Below, piece by piece: positions 51,569 through 59,792 of a DNA stretch of 64,000 bases. The notes below the pieces were generated by a model, which ran no database searches, had not been told where the DNA came from, and saw nothing but the letters and a program-made list of their open reading frames with translations. A program made the position numbers and the translations under genes. This DNA is from Candidatus Binatia bacterium (GTDB lineage Bacteria > Desulfobacterota > Binatia > HRBIN30): contig JAOAHD010000002.1 in the NCBI GenBank assembly GCA_026415395.1, positions 124,001 to 188,000 on the forward strand, read 5' to 3'. The first letter of the stretch is position 1. Each line of letters begins with the position of its first letter.

Positions 51569-53304
51569 GGAGTCGGTGCAGCCTCCGCATCGATGCCGAG
51601 AATTTTGTCGTAGCGCGTCAACCGCTTCACGTCGCCGCTTTGAATTCTGCGCGCACCCATTTCGATGGCCAGGGCCCGGCGATCGAGAAAACTCCGCGCT
51701 GCCAGGCGCTTTCCCTCGGAGCGTTTGGCTTGGTGCAATAGTTCCACTGCAGCGATGATGTCGATGACCATCTCGACAAGGCGCTTTGCGTTCAGTAAGG
51801 CGTAACGCGGGTCTTCAAGCAAGGAGGGAAGCGAACCTTGGATCCATTTGTTGGTCAGTTCTTCGATGCGCTGGCAGTCTTCCGGATATGCGCTTTTGAG
51901 CTCCTGCACTTCGGCAACAATTTGGTCGAGCACCGTAAACAGGCTACCCTTGCTCATCTCCTTGAGGGCGAAGCTCGCTTGGATTTCCGACGTGCCTTCG
52001 TAAATCGTCGTAATAATCGAGTCGCAGTGGAGGTGCGCGACGTGCGACTCTGCCATGTACCCCAGCCCCCCATGAATCTGAATCGCTTTGCGGGCGACGT
52101 CGTTACTGATCTCGGTTGCGTAGTACTTGCAGAGCGGAGTGAGTAGCCGCACGGTTTGCGTGAGCAGCTCAAACTCCTGCCGCCACTCTGCCGGGGGAGA
52201 GGATCCAGCCGATGCCAATGCGCGCCGCAGGCTTTCCAGCCGGTCAACGAGAGCCGACGTGCGGTAGAGTAACGCGCGCGCCGCTTGTAAATTGATGGTC
52301 ATTTGCGTGAGCATCGACTTTACCAGCGGCTGCTGGATGATCGGCGCGTCGAACTGGACGCGCTGCTTGGCGTAGTTCAACGCTTCCTCGAAGGCTGCTT
52401 GGCCGAGCCCTAGCGCTTGCGCAGCAACTCCGAGCCGCGCACTGTTCATCAGATCGAGCATGGCGCGAAAACCTCGTCCGCGAGTGCCGAGAATGAAGCC
52501 CTCCGCGTGGTCGAATTCTACGGCGCAAGTAGGAGAACCGTGCAATCCCATTTTCCGCTCGACACGCGTGACCCGCATCCGGTTTCGGCTGCCGTCGGGT
52601 AAGAACGCGGGAACCAAAACCAAACTGAGGCCATTGGTTGTCCCGCGCGTTTCCTGAAACATTCCTGCCTCGCGGGCGAGCACGAGATGAACCTGCGAAC
52701 CGCCGTTGGTAATGAAGATTTTTTCTCCGTCGAGAAAAAAGCGGCCTTGCTCTTCGGTCACGCGAGTCACGATCCCACCGAGGTCGGAGCCGGCGTTGGG
52801 CTCGGTGAGGTCCATGCTGCCTTGCCATTCGCCACTCGTGAGTTTGGGCAGGTAGCGCTGTTTGATGTCTTCTGAGCCGTAACGCTCAATGTCGCCAGCG
52901 ACGCCGGTTTGCAGGCCGACAATGGTCATCAAGCTGGAGTTGGCCCGCGCGAGCATTTCCAGATAAAACGTGTTGATCAGGAACGGCAACCCGTAACCGC
53001 CGAAGTCGGGAGAAATTGGTAAACAGACGAGACCTGCCTGGCGCAGTCGTTCGTAGCCGGCGGCAATGAAAGGGGGGACTTTGACCTCGTCATCCACGAG
53101 TTGCGCCTCTTCGTGCCAATGCAGTCGGCATTCCTTTTCAAGGTCGCGGCAAATGGCGTCGGCCGTTTCTAGAGTTGCGGTATAGGTTGCGAGCTCATCG
53201 TCCACCGACACCGCGCTGCGCCCTTGGATGCGAAGAAGATCTGACCAATCGACGCGGTTGCGGAGGAACCACTGCATGTCCTCGTGGAAAAATGCCTCGC
53301 TCAT
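51565..53304 (-). CDS. Long acyl-CoA dehydrogenase (DmdC-like)
   Basis: 579 residues with ATG preceded by GGAGGTAAGATC. Compared with ordinary dehydrogenases it has an about 180-residue C-terminal extension (after YEGTSEIQASFALKEM) as in AidB- and DmdC-type enzymes. Motifs: SPDFGGYGLP, GSMDLTEPNAGSDLGGIV, FFLDGEKIFITNGG, KAIQIHGGLGYM and an intact catalytic Glu in TTIYEGTSEIQ. Overlaps the transporter gene by ATGA. Probable substrates are branched or sulfur-containing acyl-CoAs, but this is family-level inference. Confidence 0.88.
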   Translation of the reverse strand: MSEAFFHEDMQWFLRNRVDWSDLLRIQGRSAVSVDDELATYTATLETADAICRDLEKECRLHWHEEAQLVDDEVKVPPFIAAGYERLRQAGLVCLPISPDFGGYGLPFLINTFYLEMLARANSSLMTIVGLQTGVAGDIERYGSEDIKQRYLPKLTSGEWQGSMDLTEPNAGSDLGGIVTRVTEEQGRFFLDGEKIFITNGGSQVHLVLAREAGMFQETRGTTNGLSLVLVPAFLPDGSRNRMRVTRVERKMGLHGSPTCAVEFDHAEGFILGTRGRGFRAMLDLMNSARLGVAAQALGLGQAAFEEALNYAKQRVQFDAPIIQQPLVKSMLTQMTINLQAARALLYRTSALVDRLESLRRALASAGSSPPAEWRQEFELLTQTVRLLTPLCKYYATEISNDVARKAIQIHGGLGYMAESHVAHLHCDSIITTIYEGTSEIQASFALKEMSKGSLFTVLDQIVAEVQELKSAYPEDCQRIEELTNKWIQGSLPSLLEDPRYALLNAKRLVEMVIDIIAAVELLHQAKRSEGKRLAARSFLDRRALAIEMGARRIQSGDVKRLTRYDKILGIDAEAAPTP

Positions 53305-53355
53305 GATCTTACCTCCTGCAGTTGGCCACCGGCGGACAACGGTCGCAGCCAGCTC

Positions 53356-54585
53356 TTACTCGGTCGAGCCCGTCGCTCCGTTGCGATGGAGAACTGTTTC
53401 GTAAAGCAAATATGCCTTTCCACTGCCGGCAGGGCAAATCTCTTTGTGGGCGCAAGGCGTCGTTCCGTAAATGCGCACAAGAAGGTGCTCCGGGCCGAAG
53501 TCCAGCACCGCAAAGCCGTGTTTTGCTGCTGCAAAAACCGCCTTTGGGTTCTTCCGTACCGGCGAGCAATATGCACCGCTGCCGACAATGAGTTCGAATG
53601 GCAGGCCTCGCTCGCTTGGCGGCAGGAACTGCAAGCTGTGATCGTGGCCCGCCAAGAATAGATCCACCGCCCCCGGGTGTTCCCGGAACGCCTGCTCGAG
53701 TGCACGCCGATAACGCTGGTAACGGAACGAGTAGGCATCTTGGGAGAGCCCGGAAAACGGCGGCAAGCCGGCCGCAGCAAGGAAGTGAACGGGGAACAGG
53801 GTGAAGCTGAATGGCTTGCGGAGACCCTCCGGGAAGGTGCCGTCGTGGGTTCCGAACGTACGAAGGGGATGGTGGGCCGCAACAATGCGCCACGCGTATT
53901 GCGCGTGATCGCGCTGAACGATGGTTGCCAACTCTCTGATCGATGCTGCCAGAGCGAGCCGATCTTGCAGCATGGGTTCGCTGTCCAGCAACAGGATTTG
54001 GACCCGTGCCGCCTCGAGTTCGAGCGCCTGCGGGGCGCCGTGGTGGAAGCGCCACAGCGGACCCCAGCGTTGCTCGGTTGGTAGAAACTGGTCCAATTGC
54101 GCTTGGTTGGCGAGAGCGACTGGGCCACACCCATGATCGTGGTTCCCAGCAACGGCGACGACGGGGATCCCCCGCTCGCGGAAAAACGCATAGGGTCCCA
54201 GGACAGCTTCGATCTGCTGCCGCAGGGCTTCGGGATGGGTGGTGGCTGCGTTGCAGTGACCTTCGACCCCGACAAGCCCACGCGGGTAGAAATTATCCCC
54301 GAGGAGCAAGACGAGGGCGGGGGGATTGCTGTTTGTGCTGGAGTCGAGGAAATCGCGCACCGCTTCGGCCACGTTCCGGTTCCGTCCTTGGAAGTCAGCA
54401 CCAAAGTCTCCAAGAACCACGAGCCGACCGAGCGGCACCGATGGCAGATGCGGTGCGGGCGCATCTCCCGCCGATAAGCATCCGCAAACCACCGGCATCC
54501 CCAACCAAGCGCAGCCCGCTTGTGCCAGGGTAGAAGCGAGCCACGCAACCATCGTGGCGACTCGAACTCGGGAAGATAGGCGCAT
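53356..54585 (-). CDS. Lipoprotein-type metallophosphatase
   Basis: 409 residues. The signal region (MVAWLASTLAQAGC) ends in a lipobox, so export with lipid attachment is likely. Calcineurin-like metal motifs are in order: LVVLGDFGADF (GD), LLLGDNFYPRG (GDN), VAVAGNHDHGC (GNHD), AAHHP and LFLAGHDHSLQF (GHDH). It is expected to hydrolyse phosphate esters in the periplasm; the closest types are purple-acid-phosphatase-like proteins. A long frame in another phase (53301-54548, same strand) is a shadow because all motifs lie in this phase. Confidence 0.86.
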   Translation of the reverse strand: MRLSSRVRVATMVAWLASTLAQAGCAWLGMPVVCGCLSAGDAPAPHLPSVPLGRLVVLGDFGADFQGRNRNVAEAVRDFLDSSTNSNPPALVLLLGDNFYPRGLVGVEGHCNAATTHPEALRQQIEAVLGPYAFFRERGIPVVAVAGNHDHGCGPVALANQAQLDQFLPTEQRWGPLWRFHHGAPQALELEAARVQILLLDSEPMLQDRLALAASIRELATIVQRDHAQYAWRIVAAHHPLRTFGTHDGTFPEGLRKPFSFTLFPVHFLAAAGLPPFSGLSQDAYSFRYQRYRRALEQAFREHPGAVDLFLAGHDHSLQFLPPSERGLPFELIVGSGAYCSPVRKNPKAVFAAAKHGFAVLDFGPEHLLVRIYGTTPCAHKEICPAGSGKAYLLYETVLHRNGATGSTE

Positions 54586-54668
54586 AGGGAGAGTCCGGCA
54601 GTTTATGGATTCGCCTCAGAGAAGTCTACGGAATTGCTGTTCGGGGGAGGCCGTTGTACAGGCGGAGC

Positions 54669-55433
54669 ATGAAACGGCTTGAGGGCGAAGTGGCATTGGT
54701 GACGGGTGGCGCGAGTGGCATCGGGCGCGCCTCTGCGGAAAAATTGGCCGCTCTGGGAGCCGCCGTTGCGATTGCTGACCGCAACGCAGAAGGGGCGGAG
54801 CAGGTGGCAAATTTGTTGCGCGAAGCCGGAAGCCCAGCGCTGGCCGTGGCCATGGATGTGACGAGTCGCTCTGCGGTGCAGGAAGGGGTGGAACAGGTTC
54901 GGAGCGCCTTCGGACCAATCTCGATCCTCGTCAGCGCCGCTGGTTGGGACCGGATGGAGCCCTTCACGCAGAACTCTCCGGAACTTTGGGAGCAGCTTGT
55001 TGCCATCAACCTCATGGGTCCGATTTTTGTGGCTCGCGCGGTCATCGACGACATGATCCATGCAGAGCGTGGCCGGCTCGTGTTTGTCAGTTCCGACGCT
55101 GCCCGAGTGGGCAGTAGTGGCGAAGCGGTGTATGCTGCCGCCAAGGGTGGAGTGATTTCCTTTGCCAAGACGTTGGCCCGCGAGCTTGCACGCTATCGGA
55201 TCACCGTGAATGTTGTCTGCCCCGGGCCGACAGAAACCCGTTTGCTGGAGGAGGTGACGCGCACGGAAGCAGGCGCCAAAATTATCGCGGCGATCACCAG
55301 AGCGGTGCCACTGGGCCGATTGGCAAAGCCTGAGGAGGTTGCCGCTGCGATTGCGTTTTTTGCCTCGCCAGACGCGAGTTTCGTTACCGGACAAGTCTTA
55401 AGCGTGAGCGGTGGCCTCACCATGGTTGGGTGA
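54669..55433 (+). CDS. Short-chain dehydrogenase, BadH-like
   Basis: 254 residues (the earlier TTG is not favoured). TGGASGIGRA near residue 13 binds NAD(P); catalytic Ser in VSSDAARVGSSG and the YAAAKGG Tyr/Lys pair are present. Its sequence is very close in pattern to BadH, 2-hydroxycyclohexanecarboxyl-CoA dehydrogenase: SDAARVGSSGEAVYAAAKGG, ITVNVVCPGPTET and the last residues TGQVLSVSGGLTM. That reaction belongs to alicyclic carboxylate degradation. No other bad genes are adjacent, so involvement in cyclohexane or aromatic breakdown is plausible but not demonstrated; general FabG-like activity remains possible. Confidence 0.8.
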   Translation: MKRLEGEVALVTGGASGIGRASAEKLAALGAAVAIADRNAEGAEQVANLLREAGSPALAVAMDVTSRSAVQEGVEQVRSAFGPISILVSAAGWDRMEPFTQNSPELWEQLVAINLMGPIFVARAVIDDMIHAERGRLVFVSSDAARVGSSGEAVYAAAKGGVISFAKTLARELARYRITVNVVCPGPTETRLLEEVTRTEAGAKIIAAITRAVPLGRLAKPEEVAAAIAFFASPDASFVTGQVLSVSGGLTMVG

Positions 55434-55516
55434 ATTCCGGAGCGTGGATTGCCGGCTCGGTGGGCTCGAGGCGTTGCTTGCCGTCGACAGCCGGGTGGGC
55501 TAAGCGGAGCCGGCCA

Positions 55517-55969
55517 ATGAAGAGAAGCGCAATACTGGTCCTCGCCTCTATTCTCGCGCTTGGCGCTTTCGGTTGCTCAAGGCTCATGCGGCCGGAGCAA
55601 AGCAACGTTGGTGCGGTAGCCGCTAGTCCCTTGCTTTTGCGGCAGGTGCAGGTGGTGAGCGGGGCCGAGCAAGGTGGAAAAGCAGTGATCCTGCGCTTGT
55701 CGCGAGCGCCGGATGTTGTGCGGCACGAAGGCAAAGCCCGGCCGGCGCGCGTGGTCATCGAAGCCTCGGCGGTGAATGCCGGTGAGGATCTCCCGGAACG
55801 AACGATTCCACAAGCCGATCCGGACTTGAAGGGTGTGAGGGTATTGCGAAAAGGCGGCGTGCTGCGGGTGACACTGGAACTGTCGCGGGATGAGCCGCCA
55901 CCGTACTCGGTGCGCGAAATGGCTGATTGGATCCTCATTCAGCTCGGGACGCCGAGGAGCAGTAGCTAA
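55517..55969 (+). CDS. AMIN-domain lipoprotein
   Basis: 150 residues; signal peptide with lipobox ALGAFGC. The mature part (VQVVSGAEQGGKAVILRLSRAPDVV, VVIEASAV, VRVLRKGGVLRVTLEL, and last VREMADWILIQL) has the beta-strand pattern of AMIN domains, which localise periplasmic enzymes to the cell wall (as in amidase and PilQ). It precedes the HEAT-repeat gene by 10 bp in one apparent operon. Confidence 0.6.
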   Translation: MKRSAILVLASILALGAFGCSRLMRPEQSNVGAVAASPLLLRQVQVVSGAEQGGKAVILRLSRAPDVVRHEGKARPARVVIEASAVNAGEDLPERTIPQADPDLKGVRVLRKGGVLRVTLELSRDEPPPYSVREMADWILIQLGTPRSSS

Positions 55970-55979
55970 GGGCGCACAC

Positions 55980-56681
55980 ATGCGGTCGAGTTTGAGGCGG
56001 ACCCGGTGGCTCTGGCTGCACTGGCAGTACGCATCGCTGCTGGCCGTACTGCTCTGGGTCATGCCGATGCTTGCTAGCGCGCAGTTTACAAGCCGCACGA
56101 TGCAGCAAAGGAACAAGGCGCAAAGCGGTTCCTTTGACGAGCATATTCGCAAACTGAACAATGCGGACCCAGATGTGCGTTTCGAAGCCGTGCGGCAACT
56201 GGCAAATTCCCGCGATAAGAAGGCGGTGGAATACCTGATCCAATCCGTGGGGGATCCGGATGTGCGCGTGCGCGCCAAGGCCATTGAAGCCTTGGGCGAA
56301 ATGCGTGCGGCCGATGCCACGCAGGTGCTCGTGCAGCAACTATTCTTGCGAACGAGCGAGCCGGCGCTCAAACAGCGAATTTTAGCTGCCTTAGGAAAGA
56401 TTGGAGATCCGCGCGCCGCACGCCCGCTGCTGGAATTCCTGCAACTCGATTTGGACCTGGCCACTAAAGGCACCGCAATTTATGCGCTTGGTGAGATTGG
56501 TTCCGTGGAGGCGTTGGACGTGCTCCAGCAGCTCGCTAATACCGAGCAGGACCCGACGCTCCGCCGCTTGGCTCAGGAGGCGACCGCGAAGATCGAATAC
56601 TATCAGTCTTCGAAAGCACGCGAGGCGAAAGGCCCGACGGATACATTTCTCCCAAAGCCGCCGCGGCAGCAGCCGCAGTGA
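55980..56681 (+). CDS. Exported HEAT-repeat (PBS-lyase type) protein
   Basis: 233 residues starting at the ATG ten bases after the AMIN gene stop. A hydrophobic signal region (WLHWQYASLLAVLLWVMPMLASAQ) precedes four or five helical repeats of the HEAT/PBS lyase type: LNNADPDVRFEAVRQLANSRDKKAVEYLIQSV, GDPDVRVRAKAIEALGEMRAADATQVLVQQL, ALKQRILAALGKIGDPRAARPLLEFL, TKGTAIYALGEIGSVEALDVLQQL. Such domains bind partner proteins. Its place next to an AMIN lipoprotein suggests a periplasmic protein-interaction role. Confidence 0.78.
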   Translation: MRSSLRRTRWLWLHWQYASLLAVLLWVMPMLASAQFTSRTMQQRNKAQSGSFDEHIRKLNNADPDVRFEAVRQLANSRDKKAVEYLIQSVGDPDVRVRAKAIEALGEMRAADATQVLVQQLFLRTSEPALKQRILAALGKIGDPRAARPLLEFLQLDLDLATKGTAIYALGEIGSVEALDVLQQLANTEQDPTLRRLAQEATAKIEYYQSSKAREAKGPTDTFLPKPPRQQPQ

Positions 56682-56746
56682 GCCCTTCCGGACCTGACGA
56701 GTTGCAGGGTCCAGGGGCAATTCGTTAGGGAAGGTTGCCGGTTCAT

Positions 56747-56829
56747 GCCCCAGTGGTGGAATGGCAGACACGGCAGACTCAAAATCTGCTCCGGGTAACC
56801 GGGTGGGGGTTCAAGTCCCTCCTGGGGCA
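56747..56829 (+). tRNA. tRNA-Leu (anticodon CAA)
   Basis: A complete class II tRNA fold: acceptor GCCCCAG pairs with CTGGGGC, the anticodon loop reads CTCAAAA (anticodon CAA, decoding UUG), a long variable arm TCCGGGTAACCGGGT is typical of leucine tRNAs, and the T arm contains GGTTCAAGTCC. The 3' CCA is not encoded. Confidence 0.93.
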
Positions 56830-56868
56830 CTAACTTCGAACCCGGACTCAGGTCGGGCGAAACTCTGG

Positions 56869-58653
56869 TTGTGGTTGGCTTGCGGGTTGGCGGTTTACGC
56901 ACTCGCCCCCGCGTTCGCGACGGCCTTACTGCAGCATCAGTCGGGCTGGGGGCTTTTCATCGCCGCCACCGACTACGTGGTAACCTTCAGCCTCGGTGTC
57001 ACGTTCCTCTTAGCGACCAGTCGTCTTGGCCGAGCGGCCGGCCTGGCCTCAGGAACTGTGTGCGTCGTGGCAGGATTGTACGGAACGATTCTGTGGGGCC
57101 TGATTGTCTACTGGATTTGGTCGGGCCACCAACTCGATGTGCGTTTTGCGCTCGATGCCGAGAGCGATGTGGTTCGCACGCTCAAAACAAGCTTAAGATG
57201 GCGGTTGCCACTCCTGCTGGCCATGGCCGCTGGATGCGCGGGGATCTTGTGGCAGTTTTGGCGACAGGGTTCCCGGTGGCTTCGGCGTAACCCTTTGCAG
57301 TTCTTTCGCTCATGGACCATTGTAGTACCGTTGGGTTTGCAAGTGCTTCTTTGGAGCCTCTGCGCGCACGAGCAGCGCATGGTCTGGCCGGAGCTTGCCG
57401 CCGTGCTTGCGCGTGCAGCCGATGAACCGATCGTGGCACCGCTGTTCCCTGAGACCAGCGATTGGGACGTGGTGGGAGGAGAAAGCGTGTATTTGCTTCA
57501 GCTCGAGTCTGGCAGCGCTCACGCTTTGAGCGGCACGCTCAAGTTCGAGGGCCGGAGGTATGATGGAGACTACATGCCGAATCTCCGACGCGTGGCGCGG
57601 GACGGGGTGTTCTTCCCCTTTTTTTGGAGCAACAGCGTGCAGTCAAACCGGGCGTTAGAAAACATCCTCTGTGGAATCACCAATAACGTAGGGCAAGCAC
57701 TCTCCTACAATCCAGGAAAAATTCTTTCCGAGTGCCTGCCCTCGGTTTTACGCCGAGCGGGCTACCGTACGCTCTTTTATGTTGCGTTTGACGATCCGAA
57801 CTTCATGAACTATCGCAATTTCGCGCGTGCGCTGGGCTTTGACGAATTTCGCGATGGCCCGTCGCTTGGATTCGTGAGCGATCTGAGTTCGTGGGGAATT
57901 GACGATTGCCGTTTTTACGATGCCGTGTTTGACGATCTCGAGCGGCGGGGACAGGACGAAAAGCAGTTTGTCTACATCGAGGTCAGCGCTCACCATTACC
58001 CTTTTGCCGGTCGCGCTGGTTACGCTCACCTGCACCCATTTCCGCTGCCGCAAAACCCGGTCGAGTGGTACCTGAACTCGTGGGTCGAGCAAGACCATTG
58101 CGTGGCGCACTTTTACGCTCGCTACCAAAAGCTCACTCAGGGCGACGCTCATCTCATCATCACGCCGGACCACTCCTGGCCAGTTGGGATGCACGGTAAC
58201 CACTTGAATGATTACGGCTGGTTCGCGGAGAATTTTGCCATCCCTTTTGTGTACGTTCCACCACGGGCGCGTGCGGCGGAGTTTCGCGTGGGGGAAGTTG
58301 TGGGCGTGCAACCTAGCCTCGCCGATCTTCCGCCAACAGTTTTGGAACTCCTCGACGGCCGGCGGCGTGCGCATTCGTTTGCCTGGCTACTGAAGCGGTC
58401 ATCTGCCGATGCGGCCGTGGAAAGCGCGGAGCTCTGCCACATCTTGGTGCAGCCCTACAGCGGCGGGCAGATCGTGATCCAGCGCCCCGGGGAAAAGTTC
58501 GTCTATCATCTCAAACGGCAACGGCTGGAACGATATGATCTGGTGGCGGACCCAGAGGAGCGCTCACCCGAGGTGGTGGCGGAGCGGATGAGTTACCCTG
58601 AGTTCCGGCAGAGCTATTTTTGCGAGCGCTACCGCACCGCAGCGAGGCGGTGA
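56869..58653 (+). CDS. LTA-synthase/sulfatase-family membrane protein
   Basis: About 594 residues, start uncertain: the frame stays open back through the tRNA, but the first codons after it are CTA and two TTG candidates near 56869 with a weak AGGTCGGG site before them. The N-terminal third has five hydrophobic segments, then a sulfatase-type catalytic domain: LLQLESGSAHAL (nucleophile region), FWSNSVQSNRALENILCGI, VYIEVSAHHYPFAG, and ITPDHSWPVGMHGNH (metal ligands Asp/His). The family transfers phosphoglycerol or phosphoethanolamine groups to envelope glycans or lipids. It abuts tRNA-Leu by less than 50 bp. Gram-negative relatives act in periplasmic glucan or lipid A-type modification. Confidence 0.75.
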   Translation: MWLACGLAVYALAPAFATALLQHQSGWGLFIAATDYVVTFSLGVTFLLATSRLGRAAGLASGTVCVVAGLYGTILWGLIVYWIWSGHQLDVRFALDAESDVVRTLKTSLRWRLPLLLAMAAGCAGILWQFWRQGSRWLRRNPLQFFRSWTIVVPLGLQVLLWSLCAHEQRMVWPELAAVLARAADEPIVAPLFPETSDWDVVGGESVYLLQLESGSAHALSGTLKFEGRRYDGDYMPNLRRVARDGVFFPFFWSNSVQSNRALENILCGITNNVGQALSYNPGKILSECLPSVLRRAGYRTLFYVAFDDPNFMNYRNFARALGFDEFRDGPSLGFVSDLSSWGIDDCRFYDAVFDDLERRGQDEKQFVYIEVSAHHYPFAGRAGYAHLHPFPLPQNPVEWYLNSWVEQDHCVAHFYARYQKLTQGDAHLIITPDHSWPVGMHGNHLNDYGWFAENFAIPFVYVPPRARAAEFRVGEVVGVQPSLADLPPTVLELLDGRRRAHSFAWLLKRSSADAAVESAELCHILVQPYSGGQIVIQRPGEKFVYHLKRQRLERYDLVADPEERSPEVVAERMSYPEFRQSYFCERYRTAARR

Positions 58654-58672
58654 AACGTCGCGACGCGTGGGA

Positions 58673-59002
58673 TTACGAGGCGCGGTGCGGCTCCTGTGCG
58701 TGGCAGCACGGGCACAGTTCGCGCAAGTATGCGTAGGTGTAGATACCCGTTTCGTGTCCGTCGCGCCAGCGCAAGTTCAGAGCGTAGCGGCCAACCAGGG
58801 CGACACGCTCGAGCTGCGCGGTCGGGGTCGAGACAAATCGTCGGGTGCCGCTATGTCCCTGACACTGCGCACAGGGGCACCACCCCCGCAGGTAGCTCCA
58901 GGCGTAGCGGCTGGTGTGGCCGTCGTTCCAGACGACCTCCATGAACTCGCCATCGACCTGCCGGCGAACTTCGACCGGGTAAGGTTGTCTTGCTATAGCC
59001 AT
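58673..59002 (-). CDS. DUF971/gamma-butyrobetaine-hydroxylase N-terminal-like protein
   Basis: 109 residues. Small conserved domain with the signature VVWNDGHTSRYAWSYLRGWCPCAQC and a second half LNLRWRDGHETGIYTYAYLRELCPCC. The two Cys pairs (CPCAQC, CPCC) may bind zinc or iron-sulfur. In bacteria this domain is a stand-alone protein often near mrp/apbC iron-sulfur genes, which are not visible here. Convergent with the sulfatase gene (19 bp). Confidence 0.82.
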   Translation of the reverse strand: MAIARQPYPVEVRRQVDGEFMEVVWNDGHTSRYAWSYLRGWCPCAQCQGHSGTRRFVSTPTAQLERVALVGRYALNLRWRDGHETGIYTYAYLRELCPCCHAQEPHRAS

Positions 59003-59018
59003 TGCTCTGTTGGCAGCC

Positions 59019-59651
59019 TCACGAAGCCGGAGGGGTCGGTTCCGGCTTACGCCCGATGACGATTACGTAGGTTTGGTCTTCTGCGAGGTCAAAGCCGATC
59101 CAGTTGGGATTTTCTGCCTTCTTCTGCCGGTAAAACTCTCGGTAACCGCGGCCTGACTGGGTGATTTCGATTCCCGCATCCTGCAAGGCCTGCTGCGCCA
59201 TGCCCACGTAGGAGGGCGGATCTTCGTCGGCGGCGAACACATACACACCCGGCTTCATGCGGAAGCGCACCGGGGCATTGCCTTTCACGATCCAGCCCGC
59301 CTCTTCAAAGGCGCTTTGGAGCTCCTTTTGAAAAGCGGCAGCCTCTGGATCGTTGGGGACGGTGGCAAACCAAACTGGATTGGCCAGGCTGGAATTCGGT
59401 CCACCCAAGCCGCGAACGAGGGCGGCGCGTTGTTCCGCGGAGAGTTTGCGGTCGGGCCCGGCAACACGGGGCGGGGTGGCGCTAGTTTGCATGGACGCTG
59501 CCGGCCGTGCATTCCTCTCCGGTGCGGACGTGACCCTTCGCAGCTCCTGCTTCAGCCGGGCCACTTCCGAGCGCAGTTCGGTGACGTACCAGCCTAAGCC
59601 GGCCAACAGAACTAAGCTCGTCAGTAGTGCCGGTAACGCAAGATTCTGCAT
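59019..59651 (-). CDS. Membrane-anchored protein of unknown function
   Basis: 210 residues; the ATG is fixed by TAGGAGGGTTT just before it (the open frame continues upstream). One N-terminal hydrophobic helix (LALPALLTSLVLLAGLGWYV) is followed by a short coiled segment (ELRSEVARLKQELRR), a linker and a C-terminal domain of about 115 residues (SAEQRAALVRGL to the end) containing AFQKELQSAFEEAGWIVKGN and VYVFAADEDPPSYVG. I do not recognise the domain. It lies 16 bp downstream of the DUF971 gene on the same strand, read in the same direction. Confidence 0.6.
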   Translation of the reverse strand: MQNLALPALLTSLVLLAGLGWYVTELRSEVARLKQELRRVTSAPERNARPAASMQTSATPPRVAGPDRKLSAEQRAALVRGLGGPNSSLANPVWFATVPNDPEAAAFQKELQSAFEEAGWIVKGNAPVRFRMKPGVYVFAADEDPPSYVGMAQQALQDAGIEITQSGRGYREFYRQKKAENPNWIGFDLAEDQTYVIVIGRKPEPTPPAS

Positions 59652-59792
59652 AAACCCTCCTAAAACCTTGCGCTTTGTAGCCAAGACTCGTGGCCACCAA
59701 CAGGTGGCGGGAAAAACGTTCTGCTCAGTTGATTTGCGCGCAGAACTGGCCAATCATTTGCCGTTTCGAGGCGCACCGAGAAAGGCGACACC

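Noticed and set aside
53301-54548. 415-codon minus-strand frame overlapping the metallophosphatase
   Set aside because: The GD, GDN, GNHD and GHDH metal motifs lie in the other frame (53356-54585), so this one is a shadow.
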